30,840 nt of DNA, from NCBI GenBank assembly GCA_002441465.1, contig DJWE01000005.1:3248-34087 (forward strand). The letters are read 5' to 3'. Shown in pieces: positions 8,270 to 16,227 of this stretch. A program made the translations under genes and the position numbers. Every line of letters begins with the position of its first letter. Within the stretch, counting starts at the first letter, position 1. The notes under the pieces are model-generated. The model saw nothing but the letters and a program-made list of their open reading frames with translations, did not search any database and was not told where the DNA came from. This DNA comes from Propionibacteriaceae bacterium UBA6238. Its GTDB lineage: Bacteria > Actinomycetota > Actinomycetes > Propionibacteriales > Propionibacteriaceae.

Positions 8270-9370
8270 CTACTTCACCCGGCTGGCGCGGACGGTCCAG
8301 GTGTTGCAGGCGCCGATCTTGGACGCCGAAAGGCCCCGGCGTCCCCAGTACCGCTCGGCCGCGACCGAGCCGTGACCCTTCGCGTCCGTGGTGTAGCTGA
8401 ACTGGAACTCCGCCTCGGCGCGGTCATTGGCGCTGAAACCGAGCTGGGAGTGGGTGAGCTGGTAGTGCGCCATGCAATGGGCCTGCAGCTCGATTCGCCG
8501 GGTCGTCACGGTCGATTTCTCCTCCAATGCCCAACTGGAGGCGAAAATGCCGGCCAACTCCTGGACGTGGTGGGCGTACTCGTGCATCACGAACTGGGCC
8601 ACCGCGAGCCGGTAGTAGCGGCCCTGGGCATAGGCGGCGGTCGAGAAATAGAGGGTGCGATCGCTGGTGCAATAGGCGGCGGGATAGCTGGTGCCGAGCT
8701 TGCCGCACGGGGAGGTGGTGCTGGTGTTGTAGAAGACGACCTTGGGCTTGGCGAACGTCACCGGTGTCTTCGCCAGCGCCTTGCGCCAGGCGGCGTTCTC
8801 GCAGGAGACGAGTGCCTTGACCTGGGTCCGAAAAGCCGTCTTGCTGGCCGGGATGCGCTGCGGCGGGCAGCTTGCGGGCACCTTGATCGCGTAGATCGGG
8901 TTCTTCTTCACGATGACCTTGGGATCGGTGGGCATCGTCGGTGTCGGGCTGGCGCTCGGCGAGGCGGGGACGGACGCGCTGGGTGCGTGGTCTGGGGTTC
9001 GGACGTGGCCGGGAGCCTGCGTGCTGATCACGAACGGAGCCGCGAGCGCGGCCACCAGGCCCACCACGACCAGGCCCGTCACGCCGAACAGGGTCACCAG
9101 CCAGCCGCTGCGCCTCCGTGGGCGGACCGGCGGCTGGTCGGAGAGTCGTCTCGGAGGGGCCGTGGCCCAGTGCGGGGGCGGGCCGAACGGGGAGGCTTGC
9201 CCCGGTGGCGGCCATGGTGGTCCCGCGGCCGGCTGGTCGTTCGGTGGGTAGGAGTACGGCGGGTACGAGTACGGCGGGTAGGTGGGTGGTGGGTAGGCGT
9301 CTGGCGGGTAGGGACCCCCGGAGCCGGGCGGAGCAGCATCGCCGTCGGGCGGGGGCCACTGTGTGCTCAT
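8270..9370 (-). CDS. Membrane-anchored neutral zinc metallopeptidase with proline-rich N-terminus
   Basis: This 366-residue protein has three parts. Residues 1-85 are rich in Pro, Tyr and Gly, with repeated YPP units and a basic stop (RPRRR). One membrane helix spans about 90-112. A Ser/Pro linker then leads to an extracellular domain of the YpfJ-like neutral zinc metallopeptidase family (PF04228). The zinc motif is H263-E264-Y-A-H267, followed by E304 in ELQAHCMA. Relatives usually read ELQADC, so the Asp after ELQA is His here. Four or more Cys in the outer domain could form disulfides. The ATG has GAGGAG 4 nt upstream. The gene lies 84 nt downstream of the AlkZ-like gene and may have its own promoter. 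Substrate unknown. Confidence 0.85.
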   Translation of the reverse strand: MSTQWPPPDGDAAPPGSGGPYPPDAYPPPTYPPYSYPPYSYPPNDQPAAGPPWPPPGQASPFGPPPHWATAPPRRLSDQPPVRPRRRSGWLVTLFGVTGLVVVGLVAALAAPFVISTQAPGHVRTPDHAPSASVPASPSASPTPTMPTDPKVIVKKNPIYAIKVPASCPPQRIPASKTAFRTQVKALVSCENAAWRKALAKTPVTFAKPKVVFYNTSTTSPCGKLGTSYPAAYCTSDRTLYFSTAAYAQGRYYRLAVAQFVMHEYAHHVQELAGIFASSWALEEKSTVTTRRIELQAHCMAHYQLTHSQLGFSANDRAEAEFQFSYTTDAKGHGSVAAERYWGRRGLSASKIGACNTWTVRASRVK

Positions 9371-9392
9371 CGGACTCCTCGGGGGTCGAGGT

Positions 9393-9408
9393 CCAGCGTA
9401 AACGCTGG
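9393..9408 (-). promoter_or_regulatory. Inverted repeat at the metallopeptidase promoter
   Basis: CCAGCGT-aa-ACGCTGG forms a 16-bp inverted repeat with perfect 7-bp arms. On the minus strand it contains TACGCT (9400-9395), a plausible -10 box about 25 nt before the ATG. A regulator bound here would block transcription. The rest of the 84-bp gap is GC-rich with no other clear signal. Confidence 0.35.
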
Positions 9409-9454
9409 GTCGGACCCCGCGCCGCCGCGGCGCACGCGCACCATCGCGCCGAGT

Positions 9455-10540
9455 TCAGCGCGCATCCGCTTCGATCACCGCGAGCAGACGGTCGGCGGCC
9501 TCGGCCACGGCGCGTCCGGCCGGACGCGACAGCGACGGATCGAGGCTCCATTCGATCCGGGGACGGCCGTGGTCCCAGCGGCGCTTCCAGCCTCCGACGT
9601 CGCGGCCGTCGCACAGCACGGGCCCGCCACCGGACTGGGCGAAACGCCGCTCGTTCGGAGCGTCCGGGTTCCCGGGGGAACGCTCCCAGCCCACCTGGCG
9701 GTAGCTCAGGAACGCCTCGTCGAAGACCGACAGCAGCCAGGCCCGCCGGGGCCGGGTCTCTGCCAGCGCGGACGCCGGGGAGTGCCACAGCTCGACGCCG
9801 TCCACCTCGAGCCGCTCGAGGCGTCCCTGAAGGCGATCCACGGCGGCCCTGGCCTCGGCGAGACTCACTTTCGCCCAGCGTTGCAGGTCGGCCAGCGCGA
9901 CCGGGCCGTGGTGTGCGACGAACCGGCCGACCAGGTCGGTCATGGCCTCCTCGCGACCGAACGGCTCGGGTGGAGGAAGCACCTCCGCGGCCAGGGCGTA
10001 GTGATGCTCCGCGGCGGCCAGCGGCGCAGAGCAGACCAGCCCGCGCAGTTCGCCGACCAGTAGGACGTGGCCCACCTGTTGCCCGAACCGGGCGTCCGCG
10101 CGGGTGAGTGTGCCGGCATCGACGAGCGCGTTGCCGACCTCGTCCCTGGCGGCGAAGTGGCGTCCGCCGAGGCGGGCTGCCAGGGCGTCGAGACCCTCCT
10201 GGAGCCGGTTCTCGTCGAGATCGAGCTGGCGATGCCGCGATGCCATTCCCGACTCCACCTTCGGCGAGGTGAGTTGCAGGAGCCGGTGCAGATCCTGGGT
10301 GGCCACGTAGTGCCAGGTGGGGCGCAACACGTGCGTTCGCACGATCTCGCCGGCAGCAACCGCAGCCCGGACGTCGGCCACGCTGCTCGCGCAACGAAGC
10401 GCGATCATCGCCTGCGCGATCGGTGCGTCCTGGGCCTGGACGGCCACCAACTCGGTGACCACCTGCATCGGGCTCTCGGCCGGCGGGCCGCTGAGTCGCT
10501 GCGTGGCCAGGCGTCCGGCCAGCACCGCCCGCGAATCCAT
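9455..10540 (-). CDS. AlkZ/YcaQ-like winged-helix DNA glycosylase-family protein (HTH_42)
   Basis: This 361-residue protein belongs to the HTH_42 (PF06224) family. It has an N-terminal VTELVAVQAQDAP segment with Q35-A36-Q37, a conserved RTHVLRPTWHYV strand-helix near residues 70-85, and a C-terminal region with FDEAFLSYR. In characterised members (E. coli YcaQ, Streptomyces AlkZ) this fold is a DNA glycosylase removing bulky alkyl adducts or crosslinks, and a QxQ motif is the reported catalytic motif of YcaQ. The resemblance is from recall, and many members are untested. ATG at 10540 begins one base after the stop of the upstream membrane-protein gene, so it is in the marR operon. The next gene downstream is separated by 84 nt. 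Confidence 0.75.
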   Translation of the reverse strand: MDSRAVLAGRLATQRLSGPPAESPMQVVTELVAVQAQDAPIAQAMIALRCASSVADVRAAVAAGEIVRTHVLRPTWHYVATQDLHRLLQLTSPKVESGMASRHRQLDLDENRLQEGLDALAARLGGRHFAARDEVGNALVDAGTLTRADARFGQQVGHVLLVGELRGLVCSAPLAAAEHHYALAAEVLPPPEPFGREEAMTDLVGRFVAHHGPVALADLQRWAKVSLAEARAAVDRLQGRLERLEVDGVELWHSPASALAETRPRRAWLLSVFDEAFLSYRQVGWERSPGNPDAPNERRFAQSGGGPVLCDGRDVGGWKRRWDHGRPRIEWSLDPSLSRPAGRAVAEAADRLLAVIEADAR

Positions 10541-10541
10541 C

Positions 10542-10928
10542 TCAGGCCCGGAAGCCGGCGTAACTGACGGCAAGCAGGAAGCCGACCACACCGAGCGCGA
10601 CCCGCACCCATCGGGCCGGCGGACGCACCGCCTCGCCGACCGCCCATACGGCGATCGCGGCGAGCGCGAACCCGAGGTCGCGTCCGGGAAGCGGGTTGGT
10701 GCGGCCAAGCAGGTCGAGCGCGGCGCCCGCCGCGACGACGAGGCCACCGAGCACAGCCAGGGCTCCGCGGACGCGGCGCAGGAGGATCAGCCAGCCGGGA
10801 TCGGCAGCCACGGCCCTGCGTCCGGCCGGGGCGGAGCGCGAGAAGAGCTCAACCATTCCGGTGACGACGAACCACGCGGCGACCACCGCGGCGAGAATCA
10901 CCTCGAGCCCGATCCGATCCATGCTCAC
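10542..10928 (-). CDS. Small four-helix membrane protein, unknown function
   Basis: This protein of 128 residues (126 from the alternative ATG at 10922) has four hydrophobic stretches: about 9-27, 57-75, 86-103 and 109-125. A basic, Arg-rich loop lies between helices 1 and 2. I do not recognise the family. The GTG start overlaps the marR stop (GTGA, 10925-10928), and the stop is one base before the AlkZ-like start, so all three are probably co-translated. The position suggests a role linked to the MarR regulon, possibly membrane stress or efflux, but nothing in the sequence shows it. Confidence 0.7.
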   Translation of the reverse strand: MSMDRIGLEVILAAVVAAWFVVTGMVELFSRSAPAGRRAVAADPGWLILLRRVRGALAVLGGLVVAAGAALDLLGRTNPLPGRDLGFALAAIAVWAVGEAVRPPARWVRVALGVVGFLLAVSYAGFRA

Positions 10929-11389
10929 CCCCGGCTCGCCAGTCTAGGTGCGGTGCCTCCAGGGGTGGGGGCGGGTTCGGCGATCAGGGCACCGAGCAGC
11001 GCGGCGAGCGAGGCGCGCTGACCGGGATCGAGACGGCCGAACAGCTCGGCCGCGACCTCGGAACGCGCGCGGGTCACCTCAGCCAGCGCCGCTCGTCCGG
11101 ATTCGGACAGCGCCAGCAGGAAGGCCCGCCCGTCCGCGGGGTCGGTGCGGCGTTCGACATAGCCCGCGGCGACCAGGCCGGAGATCGAGTCCGTGGCCGA
11201 ACGGGCGACGATGCCCAGGCGTCCGGCCACCTCGGAGGGCCGCAACGGTCCGGACTCGCCGATGACCCGCAGCGCTCGGGACTGATGAGGACTCAGGCCG
11301 AGGGGGGCGATCCGCTGCTGGGTCTCGCGACGGAGCAGCCGGGCCACCCGCAGGAAGTCCTCGGCGAGAGTCTCCGGGAATATCTCCAT
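10925..11389 (-). CDS. MarR-family transcriptional regulator
   Basis: This 154-residue protein has the MarR winged-helix layout. An N-terminal dimerisation helix (LAEDFLRVARLLRRE) precedes helix-turn-helix residues about 50-80 (PLRPSEVAGRLGIVARSATDSISGL). The wing carries the family motif VERRTDPADGRAFLLALSESG, followed by C-terminal dimer helices. Such proteins are usually repressors released by small, often phenolic or toxic, molecules. It is divergent from an ABC exporter gene with only 48 bp between the starts, so it very likely controls both directions. It is the first gene of a run with the small membrane protein and the AlkZ-like gene. The ATG has a TATAAG box about 10 nt upstream and no clear ribosome site. 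Confidence 0.9.
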   Translation of the reverse strand: MEIFPETLAEDFLRVARLLRRETQQRIAPLGLSPHQSRALRVIGESGPLRPSEVAGRLGIVARSATDSISGLVAAGYVERRTDPADGRAFLLALSESGRAALAEVTRARSEVAAELFGRLDPGQRASLAALLGALIAEPAPTPGGTAPRLASRG

Positions 11390-11437
11390 GGCACCCGACC
11401 TTATATGCTGCGGTTACCTCACTATATCGGAGACGTC
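11390..11437. promoter_or_regulatory. Shared regulatory gap between marR and the ABC exporter
   Basis: This 48-bp gap is unusually AT-rich for the window and must hold both promoters. TTATAT (11401-11406) can serve the plus strand and TATAAG (minus strand) the marR direction. The imperfect inverted pairs TTATAT / TATAT flanking GGTTACC, and CCGA / TCGG at the outer edges, are candidate MarR binding sites. GGAG (11429-11432) is the ribosome site of the exporter. Confidence 0.45.
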
Positions 11438-13243
11438 ATGACAACGACCACGCACGGCGCCCCGGTCATGCGCGGCCCGACTCGGGTCAGCGCCGCAGAC
11501 CGGGCGCAGTTGGCAGAGTCGCCGGTCAGCCTGGCCCGGGTCGCCGGGTTGTTCGGCGGCCATCGGCTGGAGTTGCTCGTGGTCACGGTGATCATCGTGG
11601 TCGCATCCGTGGTCGGGCTCGCCCAACCGTTCCTGCTCCGGGAAGTGATCGACGTCGCGTTGCCGACCGGAGACACGCGCCTGTTGGTGTGGCTGGTGGC
11701 CGGCATGGTCGCGGTGGCGGCGCTGACCGGCGTCCTCGGGGTGTGGCAGACCTGGCTGGCCACCGGAATGGGGCAGCGCGTCATGCACAGCTTGCGCGTC
11801 CGGGTCTTCGCGCATCTGCAGGCCCAGTCGCTGGCGTTCTTCAAGCGCACTCGCGGCGGCGAGGTCCAGTCCCGGCTGCTGCAGGACGTGGCCGGCCTGC
11901 AGTCGGTGGTGACCACGACGGCCACCTCGATCGCGTCCAACCTGACCACGGCGGTGGCTACGGCGGTGGCGATGGTCGCGCTGAACTGGCGGCTGTCGTT
12001 GCTCTCCCTGCTCGTGCTGCCGCCGGCCATCCTGCTCACTCGGCGGGTCGCGTTGGTGCGCCGCGACGTGACCCTCGCCCAGCAACGGGCCCTCGCCGAC
12101 CTGCACAGCCAGGTCGAGGAGGCGCTCAGCATCAACGGCGCGATGCTCGCCAAGACCCTGGGTAGTACGGCGATGCACGAACGGGAGTTCACCGGCACCT
12201 CCGCTCGGCTGATCGACCTGGAGGTGCGCTCCCAGCTCGCCGGACGCTGGAGGATGGCCACGATGAGCATCGTCTTCGCCGCGATCCCCGCGCTGCTCTA
12301 TCTCGTGGCCGGCTTCCCTTCGCTGTCCGGGGATCTGACGATCGGGACCCTGATCGCCTTCGCCAGCCTGCAGGGAACGATCTTCCGGCCGATCATGGGG
12401 CTGCTGAACGTCGGCGCGCAGTGGGTGGCGTCGATGGCCCTGCTCAGCAGGATCTTCGGCTACCTCGACCTTCCGGTGGAGGTTGCAGAGCCCGTCCGTC
12501 CGGTGCGTCTCGACCCTGGCACGGTTCGCGGCGAGGTGCGCTTCGAGCACGTCGGCTACCGGTTCCCGGACGGCTCCGCGGACGCGCTGGCCGGGATCGA
12601 CCTCACCATCGGGGCCGGCCGATCACTGGCGGTGGTCGGAGAGACCGGATCGGGCAAGTCCACCCTGGCCGCGCTGCTGGTGCGGCTGGCCGATCCGACC
12701 TCGGGTCGCGTCACCGTGGACGGCGTCGACCTCCGCGACATCGCTGCGTCCGATCGAACGAAGGTGATCGGCATGGTGACTCAGGAGACGTACCTCGCCC
12801 ACACGACGATCGCGGGCAACCTGCGCCAGGCCGCGCCCGACGCGACGGACGCCGAGCTGTGGTCGGCGCTCCAGGCCGCGCAGGTCGACCAGGTGATCGC
12901 GGCGCTGCCCGACGGATTGGACACGGTGGTCGGCGCCCGCGGGCACCGGTTCAGCGGCGGTGAGCGGCAGCGGCTCGCGATCGCCCGGACTCTGCTCGTG
13001 AATCCGCCGATCCTGGTGCTCGACGAGGCCACGTCCGCGTTGGACTCCGATACCGAGCGGGAGCTTCAGGCCGCGCTGGACGTCCTGATGGCCGGACGCA
13101 CGACGCTCACGATCGCACATCGCTTGAGCACCGTCCGTGACGCGGACGAGATCGTGGTGCTGGCTGCCGGTCGGATCGTCGAGCGCGGCACCCACGAGGC
13201 GCTACTGGCGGCCGGCGGTCATTACGCACGCCTGCACGGTTGA
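11438..13243 (+). CDS. ABC exporter (membrane domain fused to ATPase), probable multidrug type
   Basis: This 601-residue half-transporter has an exporter-type membrane domain (about 25-310, six helices) and an ATPase domain (about 350-600). The ATPase has Walker A G401-E-T-G-S-G-K-S-T409, signature FSGGERQR, Walker B ILVLDEATSALD and switch AHRLST. It should work as a homodimer in the cytoplasmic membrane, exporting hydrophobic compounds or lipids; the cargo is not readable. The ATG at 11438 has GGAG 5 nt upstream; an upstream in-frame extension to 11285 overlaps marR and is not credible. Control by the divergent MarR regulator is likely and favours a drug-efflux role. A hairpin repeat follows the stop at 18 bp. 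Confidence 0.9.
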   Translation: MTTTTHGAPVMRGPTRVSAADRAQLAESPVSLARVAGLFGGHRLELLVVTVIIVVASVVGLAQPFLLREVIDVALPTGDTRLLVWLVAGMVAVAALTGVLGVWQTWLATGMGQRVMHSLRVRVFAHLQAQSLAFFKRTRGGEVQSRLLQDVAGLQSVVTTTATSIASNLTTAVATAVAMVALNWRLSLLSLLVLPPAILLTRRVALVRRDVTLAQQRALADLHSQVEEALSINGAMLAKTLGSTAMHEREFTGTSARLIDLEVRSQLAGRWRMATMSIVFAAIPALLYLVAGFPSLSGDLTIGTLIAFASLQGTIFRPIMGLLNVGAQWVASMALLSRIFGYLDLPVEVAEPVRPVRLDPGTVRGEVRFEHVGYRFPDGSADALAGIDLTIGAGRSLAVVGETGSGKSTLAALLVRLADPTSGRVTVDGVDLRDIAASDRTKVIGMVTQETYLAHTTIAGNLRQAAPDATDAELWSALQAAQVDQVIAALPDGLDTVVGARGHRFSGGERQRLAIARTLLVNPPILVLDEATSALDSDTERELQAALDVLMAGRTTLTIAHRLSTVRDADEIVVLAAGRIVERGTHEALLAAGGHYARLHG

Positions 13244-13261
13244 TTGCTGGCCACCGGAAAC

Positions 13262-13337
13262 GGGACAAAACTGACGCCGGTGGACGCGGTGGCGCCCTGA
13301 GCTCGCGCGTCCGCGTCGATGGGGGCAGATTTGTCCC
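13262..13337. repeat. Palindromic intergenic repeat, copy 1
   Basis: This 76-bp element runs from GGGACAAAACTGACGCC to GGGGGCAGATTTGTCCC. The ends are inverted repeats of each other (15 of 17 match), and pairing resumes inward with GACGCGG against CCGCGTC. The flanks ggaaac and gttcc extend the symmetry. It lies 18 bp after the ABC exporter stop and 75 bp before the pulA start. Confidence 0.8.
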
Positions 13338-13400
13338 GTTCCTCCTGGGATCGAGTTCGCAACCAGCCGCCGGTCGATGGGGCGTCGCCCCGATTGGTGG

Positions 13401-13406
13401 CACAAT
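13401..13406 (+). promoter_or_regulatory. -10 box of pulA (leaderless arrangement)
   Basis: CACAAT is followed by exactly 6 nt and the GTG at 13413. There is no Shine-Dalgarno at a usable distance. This supports the GTG as start and a leaderless message. The -35 region (TGGGGC) is weak. Confidence 0.4.
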
Positions 13407-13412
13407 CGCAGG

Positions 13413-16091
13413 GTGTTTCGGCCGGTCGAGGACGCCCGGGGCCTCGAACAGGCCCCCGGCCACTGGCTGCGCACAGACCTGATCGCCTGGCCCTCGTCCT
13501 GCCTGCCGCCCGGAGAGGATCCGGCCGGTCTGTACTGGCGATTGCACTGGTCGGCCGACGATCACATCGATCCCACGGCCAGCGAGCCGTTGCCGTGGCC
13601 GAACGTCACGCTGCGCCTCGACCCCGACGGTCTCCCTGACGACGTCGCCGGCCAGTTCCCGCACCTGGGCGATCATCTGTGCTTGCGATTGCCGCCGGAC
13701 GCGGTGGCACACGTGCGCGAGGCGCTGCGCTGCCAGGTGGCAGTCAGCGCCCAGCTGGCGTCCGGACGGCTCGCGGCCGCGGGCCAGGTGCAGCTGCCCG
13801 GGGTGATCGATGAGCTCTACGCCGACGCTGCGACCGCCGAGTTGGGGCCGGCCTGGCACTTCGGCACGCCGACCTTGCGCCTGTGGGCGCCGACCGCCCG
13901 CGACGTCGCCCTGCTGCTGTGGCCCCCGGACGCCCAGCTGCACGATGCGCCGCAGCGGCGCCGGATGATTCCTGCCGATGACGGCACCTGGGCCGTGACC
14001 GGAGCGGCGAACTGGCTCGGAGCCCGATACCGCTACGAGGTCACGGTCTACACCCCTCAGCACCGCAGGGTGGTGGTGAACCAGGTGACCGACCCGTACT
14101 CGACCTCGCTCACCGTGAACTCGACGCACTCGGTGCTGGTCGATCTCGACGATCCGGCTCTGGTGCCCGACCAGTGGCGGACGGCGGTCGCACCGCCGCT
14201 GGCCGACCCGGTCGACCAGGTCAGCTACGAGCTGCACCTGAGGGACTTCTCCATCTCGGACGCCACCGTGCCCGCGGAACTACGCGGCAGTTTCCTGGCC
14301 CCCACCGTGGACAGCGCGGGGATGGCGCACCTGCGCCGGCTGGCCGACGCCGGGCTGAACACCGTCCAGCTGCTGCCGCTGTTCGACAATGCGACCGTCG
14401 AGGAGCATCCCGAGTTGCAGGTTCGCCCGCACTGGGAGCGCCTCAAGGAATTGCCTCCCGATAGCGCCGAACAGCAGCGGCAGGTCCACTCCTCCGCTGG
14501 GCGCAGTGGCTTCAACTGGGGCTACGACCCGTGGCACTACTTCGCTCCGGAGGGCTCGTTCTCGTCCACCCTTGCCAGCGCGGAAGGCGCGGGTCGGGTG
14601 GTGGAGTTCCGGCAGATGGTGGGCGCGTTCCACGCCGCGGGTCTGCGGGTGGTGCTCGACCAGGTGTTCAATCACACCGCGAGCGCGGGGCAGGACAGCA
14701 AGTCGGTGCTGGACCGGATCGTGCCCGGCTACTACCACCGCCTGGACCCGCTCGGCGCCGTGGAGACCTCGACCTGTTGCCCCAACGTGGCCACGGAGCA
14801 CCTGATGGCGCAGAAGCTGATGGTCGATGCCTGCGTGCACTGGGTGCGGCGCTATCACGTGGACGGATTCCGGTTCGACCTGATGGGTCACCACAGCCGG
14901 GACAACGTCCTTGCCGTCAGGGCCGCGCTGGACGCGCTCCAAGAGGACGAGGTGGACGGTCGCACCGTCTCCCTCTACGGCGAGGGCTGGAACTTCGGTG
15001 AAGTCGCCGACAACGCCCGATTCGTCCAGGCCACCCAGGGTCAGCTCGGCGGCACCGGCATCGCGACCTTCTCCGACCGGCTGCGGGACGCCGTTCGCGG
15101 CGGGTCGGTCTGGGCCGCCGATCCGCGCGGCCAAGGCCTGGGCACCGGGCTGTTCACGGCCGACAACGGCACTGAGGTGAACGGCGACGAGGAGGCGCAG
15201 GGCGAGCGTCTGGCCTGGTACACCGATCTGGTCCAGCTCGGCCTGGCCGGCACGCTGCGGTCCTTCCGATTCGGGTCGAACGCTCACCACGCCGAACTCC
15301 GTGGTGACGAACTCGATTTCGGTGGACGCCCGGCCGGGTACGCCGACGAGCCGGCCGAGGCGATCAACTACGTCGACGCGCACGACAACGAGACCCTGTT
15401 CGACGCGTTGACCCTCAAGCTGCATCCGGCGACGCCGATGGCGGCGCGAGTGCGGATGAACACGGTCTGCCTTGCCCTGGCCACGCTCGGACAGAGTCCG
15501 GTGATGTGGCACGCGGGGACGGACATTCTGCGCAGCAAGAGTCTCGACCGGAACTCCTACAACTCCGGCGACTGGTTCAACTATCTCGACTTCACCTTGA
15601 CCGACAACGGTTTCGCAGCGGGGCTTCCCCCCGAGCGGGACAACGCCGCCGCCTGGCACGTGTTGGCCCCGCTGTTGGCCGATCCGCGCTTGAAGCCGGA
15701 TCCGGACGACATCCGGCGCGCCCATGTCCAGGCGCTCGATCTGCTGCGGCTGCGCGCGTCCACCCGGTTGTTCCGGCTCGGCACCGCGGCGCGAGTGCAG
15801 CGAATGGTGCGCTTCCCGGTCGCCAACAGCTGGCACCAGCTGCCCGGGGTGGTGGTGATGGCCGTCGACGACCCCGATGGCGAGGTGGACGCGCGCTGGT
15901 CTGGGCTGCTGGTCGTGTTCAACACCACGCCATGGTTGGTCCGGCAAGGCCTGCCCGAGGACGTCAGCAACTATCGGCTGCACCCGGTGCAGGCCGAAGG
16001 CTCGGACGATCTGGTGCGCACCAGCGAGGTCGGCACGGACTGGGTCACGGTTCCCGAACGCACTGTCGCGGTCTTCGTAGCCCCCCGCTGA
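13413..16091 (+). CDS. pulA: Pullulanase-type alpha-1,6-glucosidase (GH13 debranching enzyme)
   Basis: This 892-residue enzyme hydrolyses alpha-1,6 branch bonds in glycogen- or pullulan-like glucans. An N-terminal region and a CBM48-like domain (about 150-250, WHFGTPTLRLWAPTA) precede the GH13 barrel. The barrel shows YELHLRDFS, GFNWGYDPWHY (the YNWGYDP-type pullulanase motif), VVLDQVFNHT, the nucleophile D489 in DGFRFDLMGH, the acid/base E524 in LYGEGWNFGEV and D658 in HDNETLFD. All catalytic residues are present. No signal peptide is seen, so it should act in the cytoplasm on glycogen or imported oligosaccharides. The start is GTG 13413, supported by the box at 13401; a frame extension to 13377 lacks support. 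glgA and glgC, 13 kb away, are functionally related. Confidence 0.92.
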   Translation: MFRPVEDARGLEQAPGHWLRTDLIAWPSSCLPPGEDPAGLYWRLHWSADDHIDPTASEPLPWPNVTLRLDPDGLPDDVAGQFPHLGDHLCLRLPPDAVAHVREALRCQVAVSAQLASGRLAAAGQVQLPGVIDELYADAATAELGPAWHFGTPTLRLWAPTARDVALLLWPPDAQLHDAPQRRRMIPADDGTWAVTGAANWLGARYRYEVTVYTPQHRRVVVNQVTDPYSTSLTVNSTHSVLVDLDDPALVPDQWRTAVAPPLADPVDQVSYELHLRDFSISDATVPAELRGSFLAPTVDSAGMAHLRRLADAGLNTVQLLPLFDNATVEEHPELQVRPHWERLKELPPDSAEQQRQVHSSAGRSGFNWGYDPWHYFAPEGSFSSTLASAEGAGRVVEFRQMVGAFHAAGLRVVLDQVFNHTASAGQDSKSVLDRIVPGYYHRLDPLGAVETSTCCPNVATEHLMAQKLMVDACVHWVRRYHVDGFRFDLMGHHSRDNVLAVRAALDALQEDEVDGRTVSLYGEGWNFGEVADNARFVQATQGQLGGTGIATFSDRLRDAVRGGSVWAADPRGQGLGTGLFTADNGTEVNGDEEAQGERLAWYTDLVQLGLAGTLRSFRFGSNAHHAELRGDELDFGGRPAGYADEPAEAINYVDAHDNETLFDALTLKLHPATPMAARVRMNTVCLALATLGQSPVMWHAGTDILRSKSLDRNSYNSGDWFNYLDFTLTDNGFAAGLPPERDNAAAWHVLAPLLADPRLKPDPDDIRRAHVQALDLLRLRASTRLFRLGTAARVQRMVRFPVANSWHQLPGVVVMAVDDPDGEVDARWSGLLVVFNTTPWLVRQGLPEDVSNYRLHPVQAEGSDDLVRTSEVGTDWVTVPERTVAVFVAPR

Positions 16092-16166
16092 CACGCGGTC
16101 GCCCGGTTCGGCGCGGCTGAGCAACAGGTGGCTGCGCAACGAGGCGTCCATCCAGATGTGAAAGGC

Positions 16167-16194
16167 TTGGGACGCATGCAGGAACCGGTATTTT
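16167..16194 (+). promoter_or_regulatory. Putative promoter of tkt
   Basis: TTGGGA (16167-16172) and TATTTT (16189-16194) are separated by 16 bp, the best sigma70-like pair in the 136-bp gap before transketolase. The expected 5' leader is about 27 nt and contains GAAGGAAGG before the ATG. The preceding part of the gap (16092-16160) shows nothing I can name. Confidence 0.45.
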
Positions 16195-16227
16195 GACGTT
16201 TCAGAAGAGCGCGAAGGAAGGCCGACG

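Noticed and set aside
7574..10063. Plus-strand open frame of 829 codons
   Set aside because: It runs out of frame through add and antisense through the metallopeptidase and AlkZ-like genes, all of which have strong motifs. It is a product of high GC content.
11285..11437. Upstream extension of the ABC exporter to 11285
   Set aside because: It would overlap the marR coding region, and the extra residues do not match the family; ATG 11438 has a ribosome site.
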